Source of the DNA: Clostridiales bacterium
Lineage (GTDB): Bacteria; Bacillota; Clostridia; SK-Y3
Reading direction: 5' to 3'
DNA length: 58,291 nucleotides
NCBI GenBank assembly: GCA_030156665.1
Contig: JASGMB010000017.1
Coordinates: forward strand, 1-58,291
The notes below the pieces were generated by a model that saw only the letters and a list, made by a program, of their open reading frames with translations, was not told where the DNA came from and did not search any database. Shown here in pieces: positions 7,970 through 16,992 of the stretch. Both the position numbers and the translations under genes were made by a program. Positions within the stretch are counted from its first letter, which is position 1. Each line of letters begins with the position of its first letter.

Positions 7970-10810
7970 CTACTCAAATAATCTTTTTATTTCATAAGTT
8001 ACATTTGTTCCGTCTACCGTAATCAGAATATACTGTAAATCATCTATTTTCTGTACCAGGTTGTCTGTATGAATATCTTCAATCCCCACTGTTGATAGGT
8101 ATCTTATACCGCGATAGATGGTGTTATTATTTTCATTTCCGTTATATAGGAAGAATACATTTTTATTTTGCTTTTGAACAATCTCTTCAGTTAACATATC
8201 TTTTAAAAGATTTGCTTCCAGCTTATCGGTGAAGCCATTTTCTCCGTCCAGAGGAGAAGGCATGGCAATAAATACGTTGTCCGCTCGTACAGAAGATATC
8301 TGTTCTTTGAGCCAGAACCATTGAGATTCGTCCGTCTCCCTTAAACTTCTTTTGGTCGAATCCAACCAGATGAACAGGTTGTTTTCAATCACTTTTGAAC
8401 CATAACCTTTCGTAAGAATGATGGGAATTTTTAATTCCGATAATGTATTGGGGTCATTAAACCCTGCAAATAATGCAAGATCACTTTTTTTATTCGCTGT
8501 ACCAATCACTTTTTTCATAATAATATTGTCCAGTAAGGTTTTGCTTTGTATGGTTTTACCAAATACCATAAATTTAAAAGGTTTATGACCTTTTGGTGTT
8601 TCAGGAGGCCTATTGAGCGGATCGGTATATTTTGTATCTTGAGGTACTTCCAAACTTGCCGGTGTATTTTTTGCAGAAAAAGTAATATCATCTAAGTAAA
8701 TTGTCCCTATACCTTTTACAGTCTGATCTGTCTGAACAATGTATATGCGGTCTAAGGATAAAGGGTAAGCAGCATTTTCCGGGAGTGCAGTTTCAACATA
8801 TTTCCATCCTTCCCAGTCCATACTTCGGGCCAGGCTTAGTCTGAAGATATTGCCATTGGCATCAGTAACCTGAGCTCTTAACCAGTGAGAATATTCGGGA
8901 TGTGAATAAACCCACAGTCCTATTTTAGATACATTTTTATCCATAGTAATACTTTTATCTAATTTAAAATAGGCTGCTTTACTGGCTGCGATATCTGCAG
9001 AGAAGTCAAAGGTAAGCTTACCTGCAGCTTTTCCGCTTTTTACAATAGACGATGAAAGTGTATATGCACCGGTAACTTCTGCCGGATAGCCTATAAAAGT
9101 GCCGTTAGATGACTCAAAATCATTTACGATTTTTTTACCACTGGAGGAGACGATACCGTGAACACTAACATCATTGATAGATGCTTTAATAATGCCGCCT
9201 CCAGGTTTTAACGGTTTAATCTTATCCCCTTGTACTTCCACAGCACCATTTTGGAAGGACCAGTTTATATCACTATTACTTATAGGAGCTATATATCCAT
9301 TTTTATTTTTACCTTCTATTTTTACATTAAGGCTTTCATTGCTATTTCTATAAAATTCCGAAGGTGTCATGATCAATTCAACTGGTGCACTTAAGGCATA
9401 AATATTAGCACTGCCGCTCACGTTGTTATAAATAGCTGTAATTGTTCCATAGCCCACCGAAGTCGGATAGAATTTATTATCATTAAACGTTCCGCTGATT
9501 CCCTGAACTTGCCATCTGATTTTAGATGGATCGACGGGAACCGGATTATAATTTGCATCGTATCCTTTCACAGTAAATGATAGTGATGTATTTACAAATA
9601 CATTTTGATACGCTGGTTCAACAATCAAGCTTTTTAAAGAGGATTTAGGGGCATTGTTTTTTATGCCTAAACCGGTGCTGATAGCTCTAAGCTTTCCATC
9701 AGAGGGAGAGTTTACAATACTTAGTTGCTGCTCCCCTGGTAGTCGGGTAGCTAATGTGGTGGAACCGCCACCATCCATTTGTATTGCATTATAACAGCCA
9801 AGATCTTTCATAAATGCTGCCAGTTCCTGCTGGGTCATGCCGATGCTTATCGATTGTCTACCATCTACAGTGACGATATACATATATTTATTCCACTGGT
9901 CTACGCCAATAGCGGTAAAAGGATTTTTCCCGTAATTCTTCCAGGTAATTGGATGAATTTGTCCATCTTTTAAAAGTAGTGTACCTCCGCCTACAGCGGT
10001 TTTAATAGCTTTCCAATCAGGCGTAGTTTCCATTTCTACTTTAACAGTGTCTCCCACTTTAAAATTTTCATCCAACACATTATTATATTGTGGGATAGCG
10101 GCAAGAATAAATCCATTCTCAGGGATTTCTGCACCAGGCATATCTTTTCTGATTTCTTTTACAACCGAATTTTCAATTACTACTTCTGTAATCCCTTTGT
10201 ACAGTCCGTCAGAACCTACTGACTTGGTATCCCAATTGCTATCATACATAATAACCGAAGCTAAGTTGTCTGCACTGTAATATTTATTAAGCATATGTAC
10301 ATCAACACGTTTACCGTTCGCGGCTGTAACGTTTATACTACTGTTCCAGTATGCAAATAAAGGACTATTATCTTTAGTAAATCCAATGGTAGCAAATTTT
10401 TCTTCAGGGTAAGTGTGGGTTGTTATAATTTTTCCTTCATCTATCAGTGTGCCAACAGGCCATGCAATAGACATAGGCTGGGATAGTTTTGAAAAGTAGT
10501 CACCATTTACAGCAGCGATCGTCTTTTCATTATCGGAAATATTCAGCAAATCGTTAGCGTAACGGATGCCTCGAGTATCAAACAGTGAATCAATTTCAAG
10601 GTGATTTTCAGTTAAATCAATCTTTAAGACATGAATATTTTTCCAGCCTTTCGTTGTAAATTGTTGGATGCTTTTTAAAGTTGCCCCTTTTGCAATGATT
10701 ATTTCGGAACTTTTTTCATAAATAGTGCGGTTGATTTCTCCATATACAGGAGAAATATATGTAGCAGCTAAAATACAAAAAATAAATATCAAAACTAAGT
10801 ATTTTTTCAT
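7970..10810 (-). CDS. Secreted phosphodiester glycosidase-domain protein, multi-domain
   Basis: A 946-residue exported protein. The signal peptide spans residues 1-24 (hydrophobic core, ending PVYG). A phosphodiester glycosidase (NAGPA/DUF2233) domain spans about 40-380, with AAVNGDYFS, PFTAIGVDQW, YIVTVDGRQ and MDGGGSTTLA, the family's conserved turns. Two Ig-like (Big-2 type) segments follow at about 390-560, then a carbohydrate-binding-like jelly roll at about 565-715 (SKIGLWVYSHPEYSHWLRAQ, IYLDDITF). The last 210 residues resemble a calcineurin-type phosphoesterase (FKFMVFGKT, LALFAGFND, SQWFWLKEQI) but lack its metal ligands. AAAGGA precedes the ATG. It probably acts on wall phosphodiester-linked sugars near the polymer made by the facing cluster. 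Confidence 0.85.
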   Translation of the reverse strand: MKKYLVLIFIFCILAATYISPVYGEINRTIYEKSSEIIIAKGATLKSIQQFTTKGWKNIHVLKIDLTENHLEIDSLFDTRGIRYANDLLNISDNEKTIAAVNGDYFSKLSQPMSIAWPVGTLIDEGKIITTHTYPEEKFATIGFTKDNSPLFAYWNSSINVTAANGKRVDVHMLNKYYSADNLASVIMYDSNWDTKSVGSDGLYKGITEVVIENSVVKEIRKDMPGAEIPENGFILAAIPQYNNVLDENFKVGDTVKVEMETTPDWKAIKTAVGGGTLLLKDGQIHPITWKNYGKNPFTAIGVDQWNKYMYIVTVDGRQSISIGMTQQELAAFMKDLGCYNAIQMDGGGSTTLATRLPGEQQLSIVNSPSDGKLRAISTGLGIKNNAPKSSLKSLIVEPAYQNVFVNTSLSFTVKGYDANYNPVPVDPSKIRWQVQGISGTFNDNKFYPTSVGYGTITAIYNNVSGSANIYALSAPVELIMTPSEFYRNSNESLNVKIEGKNKNGYIAPISNSDINWSFQNGAVEVQGDKIKPLKPGGGIIKASINDVSVHGIVSSSGKKIVNDFESSNGTFIGYPAEVTGAYTLSSSIVKSGKAAGKLTFDFSADIAASKAAYFKLDKSITMDKNVSKIGLWVYSHPEYSHWLRAQVTDANGNIFRLSLARSMDWEGWKYVETALPENAAYPLSLDRIYIVQTDQTVKGIGTIYLDDITFSAKNTPASLEVPQDTKYTDPLNRPPETPKGHKPFKFMVFGKTIQSKTLLDNIIMKKVIGTANKKSDLALFAGFNDPNTLSELKIPIILTKGYGSKVIENNLFIWLDSTKRSLRETDESQWFWLKEQISSVRADNVFIAMPSPLDGENGFTDKLEANLLKDMLTEEIVQKQNKNVFFLYNGNENNNTIYRGIRYLSTVGIEDIHTDNLVQKIDDLQYILITVDGTNVTYEIKRLFE

Positions 10811-10979
10811 TTAAAATTTCCTTTCTATGGTGGATTATTCTATTAACAGTGTATTGATATAAAAAATTAAAGCGTTGGTATATATAAAATTTATTTATTT
10901 TCAAACATCAATATATGACGTTAGAGCTTAATGAAAAGTTTTGCTCAATCCCTTCTAAATTAAAATCTCCCTCTTATAA

Positions 10980-11075
10980 TTAACCAACTTTAAAATTAAG
11001 TATTATGATTTAAAGTTGGTTAATTTCATCGATAACTACATTCATTTATTTTAAATTTAGATATTGGTTATCAAT
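10980..11075 (+). repeat. Repeat A, copy 1
   Basis: About 96 bases forming two hairpins. Hairpin 1 has arms TTAACCAACTTTAAA and TTTAAAGTTGGTTAA. Hairpin 2 runs from ATCGATAAC to GGTTATCAAT (one base off the complement). Other copies lie at 19541-19636 (reverse), 27726-27820 and 45503-45598. Left flank TTATAAT as in other copies; no duplicated flank at the right. Confidence 0.85.
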
Positions 11076-11325
11076 ATTTCTTCACAACCCATGCCCCACT
11101 ACAATATATATTTTAACAGATGTATAGTAATAAACAATTAAGAATCCATTACAATTAGATTACATTCGTTATAAAAGAAAACGATGACGCAATTCGTTCG
11201 AAAATTGATAATTTGAATTGATATGAAAGAAAGGAACGGGTACATTTAATTTATTTAAAGAATATTATTCCAACTTTCATGATATTTTTTAAATAAAAAA
11301 TATATGACTGAAGACAACACCGCGC

Positions 11326-11354
11326 TTGCAAAACAATTCATTTACTTGTATAAT
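11326..11354 (+). promoter_or_regulatory. Sigma-A-type promoter of putP
   Basis: TTGCAA (11326-11331), 17-base spacer, perfect TATAAT (11349-11354). The ribosome site GGGGGAGG follows about 15 bases later, giving a short leader before the ATG at 11385. Confidence 0.75.
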
Positions 11355-11384
11355 ATTTAAGAATATTAAGGGGGAGGCAAATAA

Positions 11385-12875
11385 ATGATAACACATAATT
11401 TTAGCATTATTATTACTTTCATATTATACTTAGGTTTAATGTTAACAATTGGATTTATATTTTATCAGAAAACAGAGAAATTATCGGACTATATTTTGGG
11501 AGGGCGACAACTAAATTACTGGGTTACATCACTAAGTGCACAAGCTTCAGATATGAGTGGTTGGTTGCTATTGGGATTACCCGGTTTAGCTTATGCAACG
11601 GGTGTAGGAGAAGCTTTCTGGGTTGCATTTGGTTTAGCCTTTGGTACATATCTTAACTGGAGGTTTATAGCAAAACGTCTTAGAAAGTACACACATCTAG
11701 CAGGCAATTCGCTTACATTACCGGATTATTTTGAAAATAGATTTAAAGACCATTCTAAAGTACTTCGTGTTGTTTCTGCAATTTTTATACTGATTTTCTT
11801 TCTAATCTATACGGCAGCACAGTTTGCTGCAGGTGCAAAATTATTTAATACGGTTTTCGGAGTACCCTATTTAGCAGGATTAGCAATTGGCGCATTTGTT
11901 ATCATTTCATATACTTTTTTAGGTGGATTTATGGCAGTATGCTGGACTGACTTTTTTCAGGGATTACTTATGTTTTTTGCAATTATTACCGTTCCTATTG
12001 CAGGCATGATGTCACTAGGCGGTATTGACGTTACTTTTAACAAGTTAAGCAGTATTGACCCGTTACTGCTTGATATATTTGCAGCAGGTAACGGAAAGAT
12101 GTTAACGACAATGGCGATTATTTCTTCAGTGGCATGGGGCTTGGGTTATTTTGGACAACCCCATATTTTAGTCCGATTTATGGCTATTCGTTCATCGAAT
12201 GAAATTAAACAGGCTAGAACCATCGCGATTATATGGGTTACACTATCTCTTGCAGCCGCAGTACTTGTAGGTGTTGTGGGAAGGGTATATCTTACACAGC
12301 CGTTAGAAGGTGCAGCGTCCGAAACAGTATTTATGGTAATGGTTAATCAGATATTCCCTTCAGTGATTGCGGGCATGCTTTTAGCGGCTATATTGGCGGC
12401 TACGATGAGTACGGCTGATTCCCAATTGCTTGTTACTTCTTCTGCAATATCAGGAGATTTCTATAAAGCTTTATTTAGAAAAAATGCCAGTGATAAAGAA
12501 TTAGTATGGGTAGGTCGCTTAACAGTTGTAGGAGTTTCCATTATAGCATATTTGCTGGCTATCAATCCGAACAGTTCGGTATTTAAATTGGTTGCATATG
12601 CCTGGGCAGGTTTTGGTGCAGCATTTGGACCAACAATTATTTTATCATTATTCTGGAAGAGGATGACGCGCTTTGGTGCCCTTGCAGGAATGGTAGGAGG
12701 AGGACTTACAGTATTAATATGGAAACAATTACAGGGTGGACTGTTTGATCTCTATGAAATTGTACCTGGATTTATTATATCTGTGCTTGCAATTATTATT
12801 GTTAGCTTAATGGACAAAGAACCTGCTAAAGAGATTATCGATGAATTTGAAGCAGTAAATGTAAGTGAAATATAA
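11385..12875 (+). CDS. putP: Sodium/proline symporter
   Basis: A 496-residue solute:sodium symporter (SSS family) with about 13 membrane helices. Family motifs include SDYILGGRQLNYWVTSLSAQ and ASDMSGWLLLGLPG near the N-terminus, which form the sodium and proline sites in PutP, and MLLAAILAATMSTADSQLLV in helix 8-9, with the conserved Ser/Thr sodium ligands. The C-terminal tail is acidic. Strong GGGGGAGG ribosome site. It imports proline for nutrition (Stickland substrate) or osmoprotection. Monocistronic; repeat C follows directly. Confidence 0.93.
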   Translation: MITHNFSIIITFILYLGLMLTIGFIFYQKTEKLSDYILGGRQLNYWVTSLSAQASDMSGWLLLGLPGLAYATGVGEAFWVAFGLAFGTYLNWRFIAKRLRKYTHLAGNSLTLPDYFENRFKDHSKVLRVVSAIFILIFFLIYTAAQFAAGAKLFNTVFGVPYLAGLAIGAFVIISYTFLGGFMAVCWTDFFQGLLMFFAIITVPIAGMMSLGGIDVTFNKLSSIDPLLLDIFAAGNGKMLTTMAIISSVAWGLGYFGQPHILVRFMAIRSSNEIKQARTIAIIWVTLSLAAAVLVGVVGRVYLTQPLEGAASETVFMVMVNQIFPSVIAGMLLAAILAATMSTADSQLLVTSSAISGDFYKALFRKNASDKELVWVGRLTVVGVSIIAYLLAINPNSSVFKLVAYAWAGFGAAFGPTIILSLFWKRMTRFGALAGMVGGGLTVLIWKQLQGGLFDLYEIVPGFIISVLAIIIVSLMDKEPAKEIIDEFEAVNVSEI

Positions 12876-12879
12876 ATAA

Positions 12880-12943
12880 TAAGACAATCGCCTTCGGCGA
12901 ATTGATGTGCCTTGCGGCACAAAAAGCTAAGGTAGATTGTCTT
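12880..12943 (+). repeat. Repeat C, copy 1 (cloverleaf-like)
   Basis: TAAGACAATC and GATTGTCTT (9 perfect bases) enclose small hairpins CGCC-TTC-GGCG and TGTGCC-TTGC-GGCACA. A near-identical copy, inverted, lies at 31009-31071, and both share the flank GATATT-GCGCTTC. Placed directly after putP, it may also end transcription. Confidence 0.8.
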
Positions 12944-13043
12944 GATATTGCGCTTCTCTTCATAACAAAAAATATACACCTAAAACCTAATAAACTATTG
13001 CATTATGTTAATAGTAATGTAATAATATTCTAGGAAAGGTGAT

Positions 13044-13328
13044 GTGAACATGTGGATGATATTGATAAGTCTTGCTATTGGTGTTGTGATCGGATTGTTG
13101 AAATTCATCCCGGAAAAACACATGAAATATAATGCTAAATTTCAACAGATAGGAGTTATTTTGCTTTTGTTTTCTATGGGCGTTTCAATAGGAGCAAATA
13201 AAGAAATCATTTATAACCTTAAGGATATGGGAATTCAGTCAGCTGTTTTTGCTGTTATGACAAGTCTTTTTAGTATCTTTATTGTATTTGTTGTGAGTAA
13301 AAAGTTTTTGGAAGGGAATCGACAATAA
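13044..13328 (+). CDS. lysO: LysO-family transporter, N-terminal half (separate gene)
   Basis: 94 residues with three membrane helices; LLLFSMGVSIGANKEI is the conserved first repeat of the lysine exporter LysO (DUF340). In E. coli LysO is one chain of about 300 residues; here this part is its own gene, joined to the next by a one-base overlap (TAATG), so the two products probably form one transporter. Start is GTG at 13044 or ATG at 13050, both behind AGGAAAGG. Confidence 0.75.
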   Translation: MNMWMILISLAIGVVIGLLKFIPEKHMKYNAKFQQIGVILLLFSMGVSIGANKEIIYNLKDMGIQSAVFAVMTSLFSIFIVFVVSKKFLEGNRQ

Positions 13329-13930
13329 TGACATACATCATTTTAGGTGCTTTGACATGCGGCATATTGTCAGGATACTTTTTTCTACCGGAAAGTATTA
13401 TTTCTAATATAGGTACTATGACTTCGTTTGCATTAAATCTACTTATCTTATCGGTTGGTATTGATCTAGGGTATAATAAAGAGGTGTTTTATGATTTGAG
13501 AAAAGCAGGTTTCAAAATTCTACTGGTTCCTCTAGCTATTGTATTAGGCAGCACAATAGGTGGAATAATAGCTGGTTTCATTTATAAGATGCCTTTAAAT
13601 GTAAGCCTTGGCATAGCATCCGGTTTTGGTTGGTATAGTCTTTCAGGAGTTTTATTGTCCGAGCTTTCTAACGTGAAAATAGGAACTGTTGCATTTTTAA
13701 CCAATGTGTTTAGAGAGATTATTGCTCTTATCATGATACCAATACTTGCACAGAAACTTAACCATTTTACTGCTATTGCTCCAGCAGGTGCTACTTCAAT
13801 GGACTCTACCCTTCCGGTAATTGCCGAAGCAACTGATCAAGAAACTGTTGTTATATCTTTTATCAATGGGGCTGTTTTATCGGCATTAGTTCCTATATTG
13901 GTGCCCCTGTTTTATAGTATAAAAATTTAA
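13328..13930 (+). CDS. lysO: LysO-family lysine exporter, C-terminal half
   Basis: 200 residues, about six helices. It repeats the signature (LNLLILSVGIDLGYNKEV) and contains GIASGFGWYSLSGVLLSEL and TNVFREIIALIMIPI, the conserved core of LysO/DUF340 with the charged residues needed for lysine export. Ends with a hydrophobic helix. The start overlaps the stop of the partner gene. Known members export lysine or toxic analogues; substrate here is inferred from family. Confidence 0.82.
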   Translation: MTYIILGALTCGILSGYFFLPESIISNIGTMTSFALNLLILSVGIDLGYNKEVFYDLRKAGFKILLVPLAIVLGSTIGGIIAGFIYKMPLNVSLGIASGFGWYSLSGVLLSELSNVKIGTVAFLTNVFREIIALIMIPILAQKLNHFTAIAPAGATSMDSTLPVIAEATDQETVVISFINGAVLSALVPILVPLFYSIKI

Positions 13931-14759
13931 AATAGATATCATCAAAATTATATTGATGAAACTGGGAAGCGGTATTTGTCTTTTTGAGTACAAGATAAAT
14001 ACCCTTTGCTTTTGTTTAAAGCAGCTGTAACCTATCTATATCTATTTGTAAATGTGTAATTGAAACACTGAAGAATATAGGAATGAAAGTTAGGAATGAG
14101 TATTTAGCGTTCATGTTAGGAGAATCCTTTGGAGAAAACTAAGGCTGATTCCATTTGAAAAAGCTAACGATGCAAACGGCACGTCCGTGTGCCGGTTGCA
14201 TCTATCTGAACGTCCTGTTCGGACTACGCTTTTCTTCATTTCATCAACCAAGTTTTCTTTGACAAAGGCTTCTACAAACATTTCACTAATGTAGGAAAGT
14301 TGTATTCCCTGATATTTAGATTTTAAAACTTTGTTCATATAATGCATTGTGTTAACGCGTTGTGCTAGATTGATTTGGAGTTTGGAGCTAGGAGTTCAAA
14401 AATATTGTTGAAAAAGCCTTAGAAATTCTTAGCGAAGCGGAGGAAAAGTAGCATCATCTATTTGAGCAGGACGTATATTCTTTATTTGAAGAATATTATG
14501 GAAAAAACGTTGCAAAAAGGCTCTTAGCCTTGTAGTCCCGTGATTGGAATAATATTCTTTAAATAGATTAAATGCACCCTTTGAGCGAAGCGAATTTGAC
14601 GCGATGCGAAGCAAGCTTAGAATTTCTCTGCTTTAAGCTTAGCGACTAGCACAACGAGCTATTTAGCAATTTTTTGATATTTAAAAATTCACTGTGGAAT
14701 AAGTAAGCAAGTTGTAGTAATATATATATAAATATTTTATGAGGAGGTTTGTCATTATT
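13931..14759. other. Long non-coding region between lysO and the ACT gene
   Basis: About 830 bases. It holds a hairpin just after lysO (GGTATTTGTCTT at about 13971 against AAGATAAATACC, one mismatch, possible terminator). It also has a 15-base imperfect hairpin at about 14168-14201 (GATGCAAACGGCAC against GTGCCGGTTGCATC) and a large palindromic element at 14358-14656. A - strand frame at 14111-14347 starts like real protein but runs through the 14168 hairpin, so I do not call it a gene. Confidence 0.55.
14358..14656. repeat. Element E: 300-base nested inverted repeat, MITE-like
   Basis: The ends CGTTGTGCTAG (14358-14368) and CTAGCACAACG (14646-14656) are perfect 11-base inverted repeats. Inside are three more arm pairs in the right order: AGAAATTCTTAGC against GCTTAGAATTTCT (14421, 14614), ATCTATTT against AAATAGAT (14456, 14561) and AGAATATTAT against ATAATATTCT (14490, 14549). 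This is the build of a miniature inverted-repeat element. No transposase and only one copy in the window; no target duplication seen. Confidence 0.65.
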
Positions 14760-15029
14760 ATGAGAGCGGTCATTACTGTTATAGGAAAAGATAAAGTAGG
14801 AATTATTGCAGCAGTTAGTAACATATTGGCAGATTGTAACGTAAATATATTAGATATTTCACAAACCATCATGCAAGATATGTTTACAATGATTATGTTA
14901 GTAGATATTTCACAAATGAAGGTTATCTTCTCTAATCTGTCTGATCAATTGGAAAAGAAAGGTCAGGAAATGGGTCTTTCGATTAAAATACAGCATGAAG
15001 ATATTTTTAATTCAATGCACCGTATATAA
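14760..15029 (+). CDS. ACT domain protein (UPF0237)
   Basis: About 89 residues forming one ACT domain: RAVITVIGKDKVGIIAAVS then NVNILDISQTIMQDMFTMIM. Such proteins bind small ligands, usually amino acids. The ATG at 14760 follows GAGGAGG by 10 bases; the ATG at 14739 overlaps that site and is rejected. It precedes the PFL/UPF0210 gene by 12 bases, a pairing conserved across many bacteria and archaea, so the ACT protein probably regulates its neighbour. Confidence 0.9.
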   Translation: MRAVITVIGKDKVGIIAAVSNILADCNVNILDISQTIMQDMFTMIMLVDISQMKVIFSNLSDQLEKKGQEMGLSIKIQHEDIFNSMHRI

Positions 15030-15041
15030 GGAGGAATAAAC

Positions 15042-16400
15042 ATGATTACTCCCTTTGAAGTTATAGAAACAATAAAAATGATACAGGAAGAAAATCTTGA
15101 TATCAGAACCATTACCATGGGCATATCTCTAAGAGATTGTAGCCATTCGGAAGGGAATATTGCCCGGGAAAAAATATACAATAAAATCACACGTTTGGCA
15201 TCAAATCTTGTAAAAGTTGGGCAAGATATAGAAAAGGAATATGGGATTCCTATTATCAATAAAAGAATTGCTGTTACTCCTATTTCTCTTATTGCAGAAA
15301 GCTGTGACGAGGAAGATTATGTAAAGTTTGCGGAAACATTGGACAAAGCTGCAGAGGCAGTAGGCGTAAACTTTATTGGTGGATTTTCAGCGTTAGTGCA
15401 CAAAGGATATACAGTAGGAGAACAAAAATTAATTAAGTCCATCCCAACTGCATTAAGTGCAACTAAAAAAGTATGTTCTTCAGTGAATGTAGCAACCACT
15501 AAAGCAGGTATCAATATGGATGCGGTTGGAGAAATGGGACAAATTATTAAAGAAACTGCACGTCTCACTGCCGGTGATGGGGGATTAGGATGTGCTAAAT
15601 TGGTTGTATTTGCAAATGTCCCGGAAGACAATCCGTTTATGGCCGGAGCTTTTCATGGGATCGGTGAACCAGAATGTGTAATTAATGTAGGTGTAAGCGG
15701 TCCGGGTGTTGTAAAATGTGCACTGGAAAAAGTAAAAGGTGCCGATTTTGGTACGGTAGCCGAAACAATAAAGAAAACAGCTTTTAAGATTACCCGAATG
15801 GGTCAATTGGTTGCACAAGAAGCATCTAAAAGGCTTGGCGTATCTTTTGGTATTGTAGACTTATCCCTTGCTCCAACGCCTGCTATCGGTGATAGTGTTG
15901 CACATATTTTAGAAGAAATGGGGTTGGAGAAGTGTGGTGCTCATGGTACTACTGCAGCGTTGGCATTATTAAATGATGCTGTGAAAAAAGGTGGAACGAT
16001 GGCGTCCTCTTATGTAGGAGGATTAAGTGGGGCATTTATTCCGGTAAGTGAAGATGCCGGTATGATTGATGCAGTTACAAAAGGTGCACTATCCATTGAA
16101 AAGCTTGAAGCCATGACTTGTGTATGTTCAGTAGGATTGGATATGATTGCTGTGCCGGGTGATACAAGTGCGGAGACCATCTCTGCGATTATTGCTGATG
16201 AAGTAGCAATTGGTGTAATTAACAATAAGACTACAGCTGTGCGAATTATTCCAGTACCCGGAAAAAAAGTAGGAGATATTGTGGGATTTGGTGGATTATT
16301 AGGATATGCCCCTATCATGAAAGTAAATGAATATAGTAGTGATGCCTTTATAAAAAGAGGTGGAAGGATTCCGGCACCGATTCATAGTTTGAGAAATTAA
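15042..16400 (+). CDS. PFL family protein (UPF0210/DUF711)
   Basis: A 452-residue cytoplasmic protein of the UPF0210 family, distantly related to glycyl-radical enzyme barrels but without a radical glycine domain. Characteristic stretches are [69 protein letters not shown] and [18 protein letters not shown]. Its reaction is not known. AAGGAGG ribosome site; co-transcribed with the ACT-domain gene. Confidence 0.9.
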   Translation: MITPFEVIETIKMIQEENLDIRTITMGISLRDCSHSEGNIAREKIYNKITRLASNLVKVGQDIEKEYGIPIINKRIAVTPISLIAESCDEEDYVKFAETLDKAAEAVGVNFIGGFSALVHKGYTVGEQKLIKSIPTALSATKKVCSSVNVATTKAGINMDAVGEMGQIIKETARLTAGDGGLGCAKLVVFANVPEDNPFMAGAFHGIGEPECVINVGVSGPGVVKCALEKVKGADFGTVAETIKKTAFKITRMGQLVAQEASKRLGVSFGIVDLSLAPTPAIGDSVAHILEEMGLEKCGAHGTTAALALLNDAVKKGGTMASSYVGGLSGAFIPVSEDAGMIDAVTKGALSIEKLEAMTCVCSVGLDMIAVPGDTSAETISAIIADEVAIGVINNKTTAVRIIPVPGKKVGDIVGFGGLLGYAPIMKVNEYSSDAFIKRGGRIPAPIHSLRN

Positions 16401-16434
16401 TTATTTTTTTCTTATATGGTTAGCTTTTATTGGT

Positions 16435-16533
16435 ATGAGTATATACGCTTTTATATTATTTTTCAAGCTTGCCCATAGAGGAATTAAAGCGCTTGATATT
16501 TATATTGCCAAACATGAAGAAAAAAACAATTAG
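16435..16533 (+). CDS. Small membrane protein, unknown
   Basis: A short frame, open from 16393 and with an ATG at 16435, encodes a hydrophobic helix followed by FKLAHRGIKALDIYIAKHE. The upstream part of the same frame adds hydrophobic residues (LIWLAFIG), so the true start may be a rare codon near 16400. The helix-plus-RGIKALDIYI layout looks like a real small protein, not noise. No clear ribosome site is present, so it may be a decayed gene. A terminator follows at 16560. Confidence 0.4.
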   Translation: MSIYAFILFFKLAHRGIKALDIYIAKHEEKNN

Positions 16534-16559
16534 AATAAGTAAGATATTGCAATAAAGAG

Positions 16560-16584
16560 CGAGGCATGGTATGCCTCGTTTTAG
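16560..16584 (+). terminator. Rho-independent terminator
   Basis: CGAGGCAT-GGT-ATGCCTCG perfect 8-base stem followed by TTTTAG. Ends the ACT-PFL-small ORF unit. Confidence 0.75.
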
Positions 16585-16700
16585 CTTTGTGTAAAATATA
16601 ATATCAATGTAGACTTCTTAAAATAAAGTATATGCATTTTTTTTGACAATGAATAGGTTTATTATATTTGGTATATTAAAATAACAAATTATAAAGGTAA

Positions 16701-16811
16701 AAAAATGAGCTAGAAATATTTAATGGTGCAGTGGTGAAAATGGGACAAGCGCTGAATATAGATACACCGGCGAACAAAAAAGTATACCAAGAGATTAAGA
16801 AACGCTTATAG
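16701..16811 (+). pseudogene. Remnant of 2-dehydropantoate 2-reductase (3' end)
   Basis: A 36-codon frame bounded upstream by a stop (TAA at 16698) reads ELEIFNGAVVKMGQALNI then DTPANKKVYQEIKKRL. This matches the C-terminal end of ketopantoate reductase (PanE/ApbA), where the conserved motif is (E)xxxxNGxVVxLGxxxxxxTPxN. The rest of the gene, with the NADP-binding domain, is absent. A deletion remnant; homology is judged by eye. Confidence 0.6.
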
Positions 16812-16862
16812 GAATATATAGGATGAAAGGATAGGGGAAGGATGATGAAAAAGGGTGTAATG

Positions 16863-16900
16863 TGTAGGATAAGTAGAATCACTTATCTTACATTTTTTTT
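16863..16900 (+). terminator. Strong hairpin with T8 tract
   Basis: TGTAGGATAAGT (16863-16874) pairs with ACTTATCTTACA over 12 bases with one G-T pair around loop AGAATC, followed by eight T. Sits after the ketopantoate reductase remnant and likely was its terminator. Confidence 0.65.
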
Positions 16901-16992
16901 GTGTAAAAATTACCCCAATTCTTTTGATAAATATTGCGAATACTATTATAGAATGGATGAAAGCATAGAATTTTCTTATTCTTTTATAACAA

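Larger units (their letters stand above)
10811..11384. other. Intergenic region between divergent genes
   Basis: 574 bases between the divergently read glycosidase gene and putP. It holds a copy of repeat A (10980-11075) and the putP promoter (11326-11354). The rest is very AT-rich with short poor frames only. No RNA gene or riboswitch was recognised. Confidence 0.6.

Noticed and set aside
14111-14347. - strand frame of 78 codons starting NKVLKSKYQGIQLSYISEMF
   Set aside because: The first 37 residues look protein-like, but the rest is encoded by a strong 15-base hairpin and a GAAC palindrome, and no ribosome site is present. At best a fragment of an unknown gene; no family recognised.
14429-14614. 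- strand frame inside element E
   Set aside because: It lies wholly within the inverted-repeat element and has no ribosome site or recognisable domain.
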